A DNA stretch of 64,000 bases from positions 1,240,001 to 1,304,000 of the forward strand of contig JAGMUV010000005.1 of assembly GCA_020744425.1 (NCBI GenBank). Direction: 5' to 3'. The notes below the pieces were generated by a model. That model did not search any database. It was not told where the DNA came from and saw nothing but the letters and a program-made list of their open reading frames with translations. Both the position numbers and the translations under genes were made by a program. The stretch comes from Dactylonectria macrodidyma. Taxonomy: Eukaryota > Ascomycota > Sordariomycetes > Hypocreales > Nectriaceae. Position 1 is the stretch's first letter. Every line of letters begins with the position of its first letter. Below are positions 25,382 through 36,046 of this stretch, in pieces.

Positions 25382-28184
25382 ATGGCCTCCTCCAGAATCT
25401 TTGTCAAGGGCTTGCCACCCAACATTACTGAGGCTGACTTTCGGAAACATTTCTCCGCCAAGGGTCGCGAGATTACTGATGTCAAGCTGATTCCCCAGCG
25501 CCGCATCGGCTACGTGGGCTACAAGACGCCCGATGATGCCACCAAGGCAGTAAAGTACTTTAACAAGTCTTACATTCGGATGTCCAAGATTGCTGTCGAG
25601 ACAGCGAAGCCCGTGAGTGCCCGTCGCCCCTGCCCTCGTGTCTCGTTTGACGTGCTGCTAATGGAATGTCAAGATCTCAGATCCCGCCTTGACGAGGGGA
25701 CAGAACACTCCGCATTCCAACTCTGCAGTGGCAGGCAACGTCTCGAGGGGTCGGGATCAGCCAGCTGAGGATGAGTCCACTTCGAACAAACGGAAGCGAG
25801 ATGAGCCGGACACTTCTGATCCCAAGTTACGCGAGTTCCTTCAGGTGATGAAGAGAGGTCGTAAGGGTGCGATGGACGACATGGGCAATACAAACTACAC
25901 CGGAGATCTGCCCACCGTCCCTGCTGCCGCTGTTCCTGAGGAGGAGAGTGACGACGAGTACGAACAGATCCCAGCCCCAAAACAAAAGCAGCGGAGGATA
26001 GATCCATCAGAGAAGCCCCAGGCATACGTCTCCCAGCCAGCTCAGCCCATGGAGATAGACACACCCTCCAGCAACCAAGGCGCAGCCTCTGATCCCACTG
26101 CCGAGCCCTCGAAGGCGAAACAGGCTGATGTGGAACAGAAGGGGCTCGGCGAGACGGATGACGACTGGCTGCGATCACGCACAAACCGACTGCTGGATCT
26201 CGTTGATCCCGACGATCTGGAACTAGTCATCGCTCCAGATAACACCACCGCCCCTGCCCCTGCCCCCGGTCAGGCAAAGGTGGGGGATGTCGACAACACT
26301 GTCTTGCCGAGCCCACCATCGTCAGATGATGTGGTGGTTGGCCAGGTTTCCGAGGAGGCGAATGACCCAACCAGTGACGACCCCCTGGAGGCAATTCACC
26401 GAACATCTAGGCTCTTCGTGCGGAACTTGTCGTACAGCACTACGGAAATTGATCTCCGCGAGAGCTTTGAGAAGTTCGGAACACTCCAAGAGGTATGTGT
26501 CAATTTTTCTTGTGATTTTGCGGTGGAAAGGCGACGTGATGAACCTCAGATAGGGACAGCTTATACTTCGGTATTTGATGAGAACCTTGAGACGAATATT
26601 TTAGTAGATGCTTCGATGACCTGAATTGTTGCCTCATTTTCGGATTGTGCTTTTGATTTCTTTGGAATTCACAACGGCTAACAATGCTAGGTCCATCTGC
26701 CCGTCAATAGCTCAGGGACGAGCAAAGGGTTCGCTCTGATCCTCTTCGAGGACCCATCACAGGCGGTTGAAGCATTCCAAGCCATGGACGGGGCAACGTT
26801 TCAGGGGCGAATCATCCACATCATTCCTGCCAGCGCGAAGAGAGACACTGGCTTGGACGAGTTTGCAATTTCCAAGTTGCCCCTGAAGAAGCAAAACATG
26901 ATCAAGAAGAAGGCCGAGGCCGCCGCCAGTACCTTCAACTGGAATGCGCTCTTCATGAACCAGGATGCCGTCAACGCCTCAGTCGCTGAGCGTCTTGGTG
27001 TTTCAAAATCTGAACTCCTTGATCCAACCTCTGCCGATGCTGCCGTCAAACAGGCTGTCGCAGAGACGAGCGTCATCCAAGAGACGAAAGTGTATTTCGC
27101 CGCTAACGGTGTGGACTTGGAAGCCTTCAAGTCTCACAAGCGGGGCGACACAGCCATATTGGTCAAGAACTTCCCCTATGGGACGACGATCGATGAACTC
27201 AGGAAGCTCTTCGAGGAGTCTGGGCCTGTGGTGAGGATTCTCATGCCGCCAAGTGGAACAATCGCCATTGTCCACTTCGCGCAGCCCAATCACGCCAAAT
27301 CCGCTTTTGGAAAGCTGGCATATCGCCGGATCAAAGATAGCGTCCTCTTTTTGGAGAAGGCGCCAAGGGATTTGTTCACTGGTCAGCCAACGGACCACGC
27401 CGCGGCGCTAAAAGATAGGCCGACGACAGTTCAAAAGTTAAGTGTCAACGAATTGCTGTCACGCGGCGATAAGCCGGAGGAAGAGGTGGAAACGACTTCA
27501 CTGTTTGTCCGAAATTTAAACTTCACTACGACGACGATTAAGTTGGCAGAAACTTTTGAATCCCTCGACGGCTTCGTGTCGGCTAGAGTTAAGACTAAGA
27601 TGGACCCTAAGAAACCTGGGCAAACACTGAGCATGGGCTTCGGCTTTGTCGAGTTCCGCACCAAGGAACAAGCCCAAGCCGCACTCAAGGTGATGGACGG
27701 CCATGTCTTGGAGGCTCACAAGCTCGCCGTCAAGGCGTCTCACAAGGGCCATGACGCAGCCGAGGAGAGGCGACGCGAGGACAAAGCTAAGAAGGCGGCT
27801 GGACAGAGGACCAAGATCATCATCAAGAACTTGCCTTTCCAGACTACCAAGAAGGACATCCGATCCCTGTTCGGGACGTATGGCCAGCTGAGATCTGTGC
27901 GGCTTCCCAAAAAGGCAGACTATACCCCAAGGGGTTTTGCATTTGCAGAGTTTGTCACTCCCCGGGAAGCCGAGAACGCGCTAAATGCGCTTCGGGACAC
28001 CCATCTTCTCGGACGTAAGCTAGTTTTGGACTTTGCAGCGGCAGAGGCAGTTGATGCTGAGGAGGAGATCGCGAAGATGCAAAGAAAGGTAGGGGGTCAA
28101 GTCAATAAGGTAGCCCTTCAACAATTGACTGGGAAGGGAAGGACAAGGGTCAATATTGGAAACGAGGATGAGCTCGATGGTTGA
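25382..28184 (+). CDS. mrd1: Mrd1, five-RRM protein of the small-subunit processome
   Basis: There are three exons, 25382-25612, 25674-26492 and 26691-28184. The introns (61 and 198 nt, donors GTGAGT and GTATGT, acceptors TCAAG and GCTAG) are both in phase 0. The product is 847 residues. Five RRMs are visible: RRM1 about residues 3-75 (RIFVKGLP), RRM2 about 322-400 (RLFVRNLSY, interrupted by intron 2), RRM3 about 503-575 (AILVKNFPYG), RRM4 about 619-700 (SLFVRNLNF, GFGFVEF) and RRM5 about 723-800 (KIIIKNLPF, GFAFAEF). An acidic linker separates RRM1 and RRM2. Five RRMs with this spacing match fungal Mrd1, which binds 35S pre-rRNA and is needed for the early cleavages making 18S rRNA in the nucleolus. 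Length and order fit the family. Confidence 0.96.
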
Positions 28185-28603
28185 TGGTTGATGGATGAGG
28201 AACGAAGACTATTTCCCCATAATCGTCGATTCAGCCCGGCGACAGCTCGGAAAGGCAAGGTTGAATGCCCTCCCGTCATCGTGCCCTCGTCATGCCCTCG
28301 CCCCGGGGGGTGAATCGCCCTAGGAAGGGATCAAATTCCGCTGGATGGACGGGCTGACGGTCGCCTTTCAGCGAACCTGAACCCCTCGGCACCAGGGAGC
28401 CGCCACCCGTGGACTAGATATTCGTTAAAAAATCCAGCATACAGACGGGAGTCGCAAGATCCTCCATATGTCTGATACCAATCTCGTCCACATACCGGAC
28501 ACACATCGATCGATGCCTCTTCTGCGAGGCGTTTTGTTCTCCGCACGCCCCCCACTGGTGATGAGACCCCTTGGTGATGAGACCACTCGGAGGCGGGCCA
28601 CCC

Positions 28604-28610
28604 TCCCTTG
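28604..28610 (-). promoter_or_regulatory. Candidate BrlA response element
   Basis: TCCCTTG reads CAAGGGA on the minus strand and fits the known BrlA consensus (C/A)(G/A)AGGG(G/A). It lies about 550 bp before the abaA start codon. A seven-base match can occur by chance. Confidence 0.35.
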
Positions 28611-28712
28611 CATACTAACGCACTCAAGCCCTCGACACAAACCTCAAGCTGCCATGTGCCAGTGGCTGTTGCCAGTGCTCGCAATTGGTCGCCACACCCC
28701 TCATCGTCGATA

Positions 28713-28719
28713 TCCCTCT
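28713..28719 (-). promoter_or_regulatory. Candidate BrlA response element
   Basis: TCCCTCT reads AGAGGGA on the minus strand and fits the BrlA consensus. It lies about 440 bp before the abaA start. BrlA activates abaA in Aspergillus; use of this site is inference. Confidence 0.35.
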
Positions 28720-28813
28720 GCGCGATGCCTGCTGAGTTCCCCGCTGTTTGAGCGCCCTTCCCACCCTTCCCACCTCTTTACCACCCTCCCCCCCATGTAC
28801 CCTCCGTGTCTTG

Positions 28814-28833
28814 GGATGGATGGATGGATGGAT
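28814..28833. repeat. Tetranucleotide repeat (GGAT)5
   Basis: Five perfect GGAT units lie in the abaA upstream region. Confidence 0.95.
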
Positions 28834-29002
28834 CTCTAGATTTTGGGTGGAGGAGGGGCATCGACCCTCTGTTCGGCGAACACGCTCCGCAGACTATCTA
28901 TACTCTCTCCCAGGTCTTGGATTTATACGCTCCAGCACTTCTCCTGAAGACCTGTTCGTTCCAGTGACGAGCCGCCTTTCATCAGGCATACATCTATCCC
29001 AC

Positions 29003-29008
29003 CATTCC
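29003..29008 (+). promoter_or_regulatory. Candidate AbaA response element CATTCC
   Basis: CATTCC fits the AbaA/TEA consensus CATTCY. It lies 154 bp before the abaA start codon. Together with the site at 29128 it suggests autoregulation, which is known for abaA in Aspergillus. Confidence 0.35.
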
Positions 29009-29127
29009 ACGTCTTGAATTCCTTTCAGCATTTCTCATCCTTTCTGACCTGCTTCTTACATCCATTCGTAGAGCAGCGAAAGGCATATCCGCTGGCTCGA
29101 GCTTGTTCTTCTGAGCACCATTGCCGG

Positions 29128-29133
29128 CATTCC
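29128..29133 (+). promoter_or_regulatory. Candidate AbaA response element CATTCC
   Basis: A second CATTCC lies only 29 bp before the abaA start codon, probably inside the transcribed leader. Confidence 0.3.
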
Positions 29134-29156
29134 TTTGCCCCCAATCATCCGCTGCC

Positions 29157-31913
29157 ATGTCCTCGTCCATCTATCAGCCGCGGCCGGTGCTGTCGTCGCA
29201 AAGATACTCGCCTTCTCCGGAATACCTGGACTCACGGAGAGGCAGCACATACGGCGCTGGCCGACTGCAGCTCCGAGAGGGCAACGGTAATGCGCAGTCG
29301 CACAACTTCAATGGTATGGTCTCATGCTACCAAAACTCGGTTGGCCTGTCGCCGTCTATGCCGTCAATGCCATCTATTCCCTCGATGCCATCTATGCCGT
29401 CCAACATCCCCGCCCCCATGGTTCCCTCGCAATCGTTCGACTGCCTGTACCGTGTCACGACACCTCGCAACCAGCCTCGCTTTCCGCGCAGAGCCCGTAA
29501 TGGTGTGAATCCTCTTTACTACTGGCCGGCCTTTCGCCAGTACCGCAACAGACAAGCTCACAAGGACACCCAGAAGGACAAGGGAGGTGTCTGGAGGAGA
29601 CCCGAGCTCGAAGATGCCTTCGTTGACTGTAAGAACCCTTCAATCCTATCGCCGCACAGGAAAGCAAGCTGACCATGAGCACCTAGCTGTCCTACTCATG
29701 CCCCACATGGGCCGACGCAAGTTCTCTATGGGAGGCAAGCTCCATGGCCGCAATATGCTCATCAGCGAATACATCTTTGTCATCTGTGTTGCGATCCTGG
29801 GCAGCAAGGAAATCTTCCGCATCGACAACAGCAATGATAGTATCGAGCAGATGGGGCGGAAGCAGGTATCCAGCCACATGCAGGTTGTGAAGAAGTTCTT
29901 TGAGGATTTGCGCTGCTGTAAGTCCAATCCTTTCTGCTTCTGAGTGGTACAATGAACCTGCCTACTAACACAGTCATGCCAGTTCACTTCCTCTTCCCCG
30001 CCGAGGAGAAAAAGGAGCCCGGTTCCACCAACTCGGACGATTACTATGACGAAGAAGAACAAGAGTCGTTCAAGTCCAACCCTGTCCTGACTGCACTGGC
30101 CGAGGGCCGAGTGCCAGATGTTAAGCCGAACTACGAGTACTTCTCTCAGCTATTGGCCCTCCAGTCTTTGATCTCAGTGCGCCCAAAGACGTGCGAGGTC
30201 TTTGTGTCATCGTCTGACGTCAAGGTGCGGGATGAGATTGCCTACGATGCCAATGACAACCCACTGGACCAGGAGTCTTTCCCTCACCTGAACAAGTACA
30301 GCAACTGCGACGACAGCCCCAATGTTCTTGGCAAGGATGTGCTGCTCCACGAGTATACGCGGTCCCTGGATCGATCGACGTCGGCTTGTGTCAAGACGGT
30401 TACCCGTCGATGGCAGAAGGATGCGCCGGATATGTATGAGACACTAGATCTGCCTGCGCGAGACGAGGACTGCCTCCTGCTCGAGATGTGTGCCACCCTT
30501 GAACTGCACGAGCACGCCAAGTTCCCGTCGGGCTCAGAGCTTACCGGCTTTGTTCAGGTGGCGATTACGCAACCCAACCTCCAGAACCACCGATGGAAGT
30601 GTGTCACACGACTGACCCGACCTGCAGAGCTGCACAGCGAGGACGTGAAGCCGAGCGTGTATACCAATGAGACGGGCATCCACCGTCGAGGGTGCAGCGA
30701 CTCCAAGGCAGACTGTGACTGCCACACGCGACCGCGGCAGGACATCCACGTTCCCTTTCCTGCAGTCGAGTGGGCCAGCATCTTGAGCATGGCAGTTCAG
30801 TATCCAGACGTAGAGCATCAGCGCAAGAAGGAGAAGCGGTCCAAGCATGACGGCGACCACAAGAAGAGCGACCTGGAGCGAAGCAGCAGCAAGCGCAAGA
30901 GGTCCGACGACGACGGCGATGCTGCGTCTTGGGCGCGCCGCGAACTGACGGGCAGTGACTTGATCTGCAAGGTGGCCATGTACCAGGAGCTTTGGTCATG
31001 CGCCCCCGACTCATCGCGATGGACCCGGCAGGGCATTGTCTTTTGGCGTTTCAACACGACCAACCAATGGTACAAGTACAACCCCGTCTTCAAGCCGGCG
31101 GGCACGACGTGGCGGTGGCTTACCATCAACGACCCCATGTCGCGATACCACCAGCAGAAGGCGCTCGTCTACCCGTCGTCTATGGTGTCGAGGGACTCGG
31201 TCATGTCGCCCACGCCTTCAGTCAGCCAGCACATGACGGCCGTTATGAATGAGACGTTTAGCTCTGCCTGGGACAGCAACATGAGTCTCGCACAGGTGCC
31301 GACTGGGCCGCCAGCGAACAACGGGCTCACTTTGTTCGAGTCCTTCTCCAACGGGCTCGCTACTCCTCCGCCTACAGCGGGCCTGCATCCGTCCTATCCA
31401 ACCAGCTTTGATCACCACATGCCCCAGACGCAGACGACAGGCGTTGGCTACTTGCCCGCCACTTGCAGCACGGCGAGCGCCGACTCGCATGCCAGCACGG
31501 CGCACAATCAGGCAGCGGCCGCGGCTTACTTTGACGGGCCAACGGCGCTGGCAGATCTCAAGCCTGTGATGCCAGCTGTCGCCTCCTTCACCGCTGCCAC
31601 CACGTCCCTGGACTTGTCGAACCCGCTCGTCTACGATAACTCGGAGTGCGATACGGGCCTACAGGGCTGGGATATTCAGTCACTCGATGCTTGGCCTGGC
31701 GATGCTTCAGCGGGCACGGACTGGGCGTCCCAGACAACAAAGGTCGACCCCGGCGACCAGTCCACCATGTGGACACCGACACAATGGGCGCAGATGACTG
31801 CCAACGCAGGCGCCGGGGCAGACCGTGATGGCAGCCCACGGCCGATGAAGCGGCGACGAGGAGAGACGATCGATGGCCATGTACCGGTCTCTGTGGCAAC
31901 AGGAGGTTGGTGA
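29157..31913 (+). CDS. abaA: AbaA, TEA/ATTS-domain regulator of conidiation
   Basis: There are three exons, 29157-29628, 29687-29917 and 29983-31913, giving 877 residues. The TEA domain spans about residues 140-230: GGVWRRPELEDAFVD, MPHMGRRKFSMGGKLHGRN, then EYIFVICVAILGSK and RKQVSSHMQVVKKFF with the DNA-contacting helix 3. Both introns lie inside this domain. Exon 1 carries a short MPS/IPS repeat (about 62-80). The large C-terminal region holds a basic KRKRSDDDGD patch and low-complexity Thr/Ala/Pro stretches. In Aspergillus and Fusarium, AbaA acts after BrlA in phialide and metula development and switches on wetA and spore genes through CATTCY sites. Intron 2 has two in-frame acceptors nine bases apart. 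I chose the second because the CTAAC branch site lies too close to the first. Confidence 0.95.
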
Positions 31914-32381
31914 AAACAGGCACTGACAGTTCCAACACTGGAAGCAGGAAAAGGATTAGATGATGGCATCACAGGGCCTGGGTAACGCATTTTGGACACG
32001 CTGACGTCACGGATTCACAAGAGTTCACGATGCTTTTCGTTTGCGGCGGCGTTTGGATGATAGTGGGTTTTCCGCTGACAGAAGAATACCACAGTGGTTA
32101 TAGACATGAAAAGGCATTTGTTTGGCTGTTATAGGTAGCAGATTAATTGAGCTGTGTTTTACATCGACGACTGAATTTGTGCCTTTGAGTCTGTTCTATT
32201 AGTAGGTGAAGGTAGACCCGGGGACTCGTCAACAATCTCAGGTGAGATGGCTCCCCCAGACTGACGGCACTTTACTTACGCTATGCGAGACAACAGTGAG
32301 GACATTCGCTACCGACGAACTGGGATCGACAAGAATCTCAGAAGGGGGTGAAGAAATTCGATGTCTCTTCATCAGCGCTCC

Positions 32382-32420
32382 ACCATGCTTGATTCACCAT
32401 GCATGATTCACCATGCAGAG
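32382..32420. repeat. Three imperfect copies of a CACCATGC/TGATT unit
   Basis: CACCATGCTTGATT, CACCATGCATGATT and CACCATGCAGAG follow one another. This is a simple tandem duplication with no coding meaning that I can see. Confidence 0.75.
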
Positions 32421-33093
32421 GGAGTTCCACCCCTTAGCGACTCTGATAAAGAAAAAAGTCAAGGAGAAATTGACACAGGATCTATTTTCACTAGAAAAGC
32501 AAAAAAAGGGAACTGTCGGGAACTGTCTAGAGACATGGGGACTCGGGTGGCTGAGACATGGGCGCTTGAGATAAGAGTGTGGGTGCAGTCTTGGGGGACC
32601 GATTTCTTTGTGTGTTTTATTACTTCTTTTAGGCGCCTTGCTACTGTGCAATGCAACCCAGTTAGCTTATTTCTCTCTTTGAACTGGAACTTGCCTTTCT
32701 TCTATTTCGGGCGCATTTGGGTGCTTAGGACAGCCGATGCGATATTGAGATGGACGAAGGGTGCGGATATTGATGGAGGGAGGTGAGGCTAGGGTTGGGT
32801 CTCAGGGAGGGGTGGGGAGTGAAAATGAGAGCGAGAGACGTTTGAGGGGCGCGAATTGAATATTTCGGACGACAGTCGTCAAGGAGTGACGGAAGGAGGA
32901 ATTACTCCTCAACGAGGGAATGCATTGATTGAAAGGAGGGAAACTTTGGTCGAGGAATGTGACGCAGTGAGGAAAAGAAGGGGGCGCTGTGAATATGGTC
33001 TGCAGCTATCGCCACGCACGCACGCACCACGAAGCTCCTTGCAAAAATGCCAGGGCATGAAAGAAGGAATGGATGAGGAGTGTTTGGGTTGAT

Positions 33094-33114
33094 GATTGAC
33101 GATTGACGATTGAC
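33094..33114. repeat. Tandem GATTGAC, three copies
   Basis: Three perfect 7-base units lie in the abaA downstream region. Confidence 0.9.
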
Positions 33115-33140
33115 GAAATGGATCTCCGATTTCAAGCCGC

Positions 33141-33172
33141 GCACAGATGGTGGCACAGATGGTGGCACAGAT
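33141..33172. repeat. Tandem GCACAGATGGTG, 2.7 copies
   Basis: A perfect 12-base unit repeats, beginning 26 bases after the GATTGAC repeat. Together they mark a locally slippage-prone stretch. Confidence 0.9.
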
Positions 33173-36046
33173 AGACATGGTTGGACATGGATGGTTGGAC
33201 GGCTGTCACACAAGTAGCGGAGAAACCATGAAAGAAGAAGCCACCAAGGGGAAATGTTTGTTCTGGCAGTGATCCCATGTTGGTTCGTTCGGATGCGGCA
33301 GGGATCTTGAGTGTGTCAGTGACAGAAACGGTTTTGCAAATCCCGTCGCATGTTTGATTCACGAAGAGCCTAGAGGGCGAAAATGTTTGGAGTAAATAGA
33401 GAGGAGGTCATTTCTCCCACAAGATATGTTTGAACCACCCTCCCCCCCTCATATCAGTCACCCACCCAGTTGAACTCTGCCATGTGCAATTTTTATTCAG
33501 GGTCCCGCCAGCAGCGGCCTTGTCTATTATCTCCACCGCAATAATCTCATTTCTCTCATTTCTTCTGTGTTGGGCGCTTGGCCAAACCAGTCGGGCGCTA
33601 CAAGATTAATGCGGTCGGCGGCATCTCGAGATCATGGCACCACAGCATGGGCCGCGTGGGACGACGGCCAAGAGAAAGAAGCCGACGGACTGAATCAAGG
33701 CACGACGACGACGTATGAGTCTCACCACGACGATAGAGCGGGTAGCGTAGTGGACGATGAGCTGCTATCGGCCATGGGCCTGGGCAGTGAAGGCCCTGAA
33801 TGAGCCCACAAGGGCCGCCCCGTCGCAGGCCCAGCGGAGCGACGAAGGAAACTTGAGACGGGAGACTAGAAACACGAAGAGCTTGAATGGCCGGGGAGCT
33901 CTATAACTAAATTTTTTTTTTTGCGAAGTAGCGACCACCCTTGATCCTTGCTGATTCCCTATCCCTGGGACCATCGCTGAGGAGGCGTCTCAGCCAATTG
34001 GCCACCAGCCACACCAGCGCGCTTGCGACAGAAGAGCGGAGAGCGGAGAGAAAACGGCGACGGGCGTCTAATCAATCAATGCATTCGCTAAACGTTTGGG
34101 CCCTGTCTCCAGCGCTAACCGGCCGTCCGTAGCCAATCCTCACGCCCAGCATCTCCTAGTCTGGCGCAACGCGAAGATACTCGGCCTTGCTGTGAACAGC
34201 AGCCATCTATCTCTGTATCTCTGGACATTATCGATTCTTCCGCCAGGGGTAGCCTCGTGGCTCAGGCATGGGTCTGTTGGGGGCTCTGCAAACTCCTGTG
34301 AGCCACAGCCCCATGGTAACACGATCGAAGATGGAGAAATAGAACCGACGTCGCTTGTCCAGTCAGGCGGCTATCGCCCTCGCTGCCCCGAAACGCCCTC
34401 AACTCCAAGACCCCCCCCCTCCACTGTCGCATGGAAGCCATCCCATATCTCTCATGGCCCCTGCCAGCACGGACGGGCCTTTGCTACCTCGGCCTTGCTA
34501 ATTACAACTCGGCCTTGCTACACCTCAAACCTTGCCACAACTCAAGGGCCTAGACCCCCCTCGTCCACTTTGTGCGACGCGGCTCCATGAGGCCCGTCGA
34601 GGGCTGCTGGATCCGCATCGAGTGGTTGCGAGCGTCTCCCGGCAGCGCTTCCCCAGACAAGCGAGGGTCTCGTCGACTGCTTTCTTTAGTCTCTTCACTT
34701 GCCGCGGCTGGCCATGTCCCATAACCCATGCGATGGCTATCCCGATCCCCGTATCATGATCCGTCCCATGTCCCATGTCTCATGCAAAGGCACGCCTCGG
34801 GGGGCCGTCCATGCGAGCGCCCATCTCCCGCGCCTGGTGCCGTGTCGTTGTCGTCCATGTGCCGTCCCAAGGCCTGTTTCCTCGACCTCTGCCAGGCTGG
34901 CCAACGATAGGCCACCAGTCTCTCACCATGGACCATGATATCTACCCACCGAAGCCCCCTCCTCCACCGTTTCCCAGAGCCAAGTGTTTCGTTACCATAC
35001 GAAGGTGTTTCGATCGGGTGCCTGCCTTGCTTGCTTGATTGCGTCCTTGTTACCCAGTCCCCTTGTTCGCTTGAATGCAAGCCTCTCGTGCGTCCTCCTC
35101 TTCAACCCGCTCGTCCTCCCATCTCATCTTGGCCTCCCGATCCTGAGTCGCACTCCTCGGCCATTCTTCCACCTCGACGAACCCCCGGTTCACCCTTCCA
35201 CACGTCACTCTATCCTCATCCGTGACTCACCAACATGGACATGGTCTAAGAGAGGTTCACGAATTTTTCCTTTCTTTCCCCTTTCGTCTTTCAGCCTTCT
35301 CTTCTGCTGTGCCCTCTCCCCCTTTTGGCTTTCAATTCTTTTATTTCCTTTTCTCTTTCCTTGTGTTGCAGTTTCTCCTTTGAGGCTCAGCGGGACTGAC
35401 CAAAAACCACCATAAACCGACGCTGGACGTTGATCATCTACAACTCTCCTCGACACCGAGAAATCTACCTATTCACAAACATCAGCTCGGACTCGGCGCA
35501 ACCACATCTCGGAAAAACTCAACCTAAGGCATTGCAAACAAAGTCCTTGGAAATTCACCGGGGTTCATTGATCTATTGATTCACTGATTCATTGACATTT
35601 CCATTGTTCGTTATTGAATAAAGGCCCTTGCCAGTGGCTGCAACAATTGGTAGTCGCCAGTTGCCGCAACTCTTCACTGCTCGATTGTTCACCAGCTGCC
35701 AAGTGCTGGCCAAAGAACCACCGTCACTGTTCACCTGTTCGCCAGCTGCAAGACACTTGCCACAGAAAGAAATTGCTCACTGTTTTCCAAAAAAAAAACA
35801 AAATAACGGCCACTCGCCCACTTCTTGCAAGCAAATCACTTGCCCACTTTCGTGACGGGTGCTGCACTTTCTTTCTCTCTTTGCACATAAAGGAACGCGT
35901 TCATTCTCTCCACGAGACTTACCAGAATCACACTCCTTCCACTCTTGAATCTAGAACCTCCTTCCCAGATTCTGCACCAAGAATTTTTATCCCCAAACTT
36001 CATCCTTCCCTCCCACAACATAACCTACTGCCAACCGCAAGGCACT

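Larger units (their letters stand above)
28185..29156 (+). promoter_or_regulatory. abaA upstream region
   Basis: This 972-bp stretch between mrd1 and abaA has no gene. It carries candidate BrlA and AbaA binding sites (listed separately), a (GGAT)5 microsatellite at 28814-28833 and a CT-rich stretch near 28745-28800. Assignment as the abaA promoter follows from position. Confidence 0.6.
31914..36046. other. Intergenic (4.1 kb) between abaA and the LPMO-like gene
   Basis: I can support no gene. Small tandem repeats are listed separately. From about 35230 to 36040 the strand is CT-rich with short A runs (35789-35797), typical of a long leader; in the same stretch several short frames would act as upstream reading frames. 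The left 300 bases are the abaA 3' flank. Confidence 0.55.
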
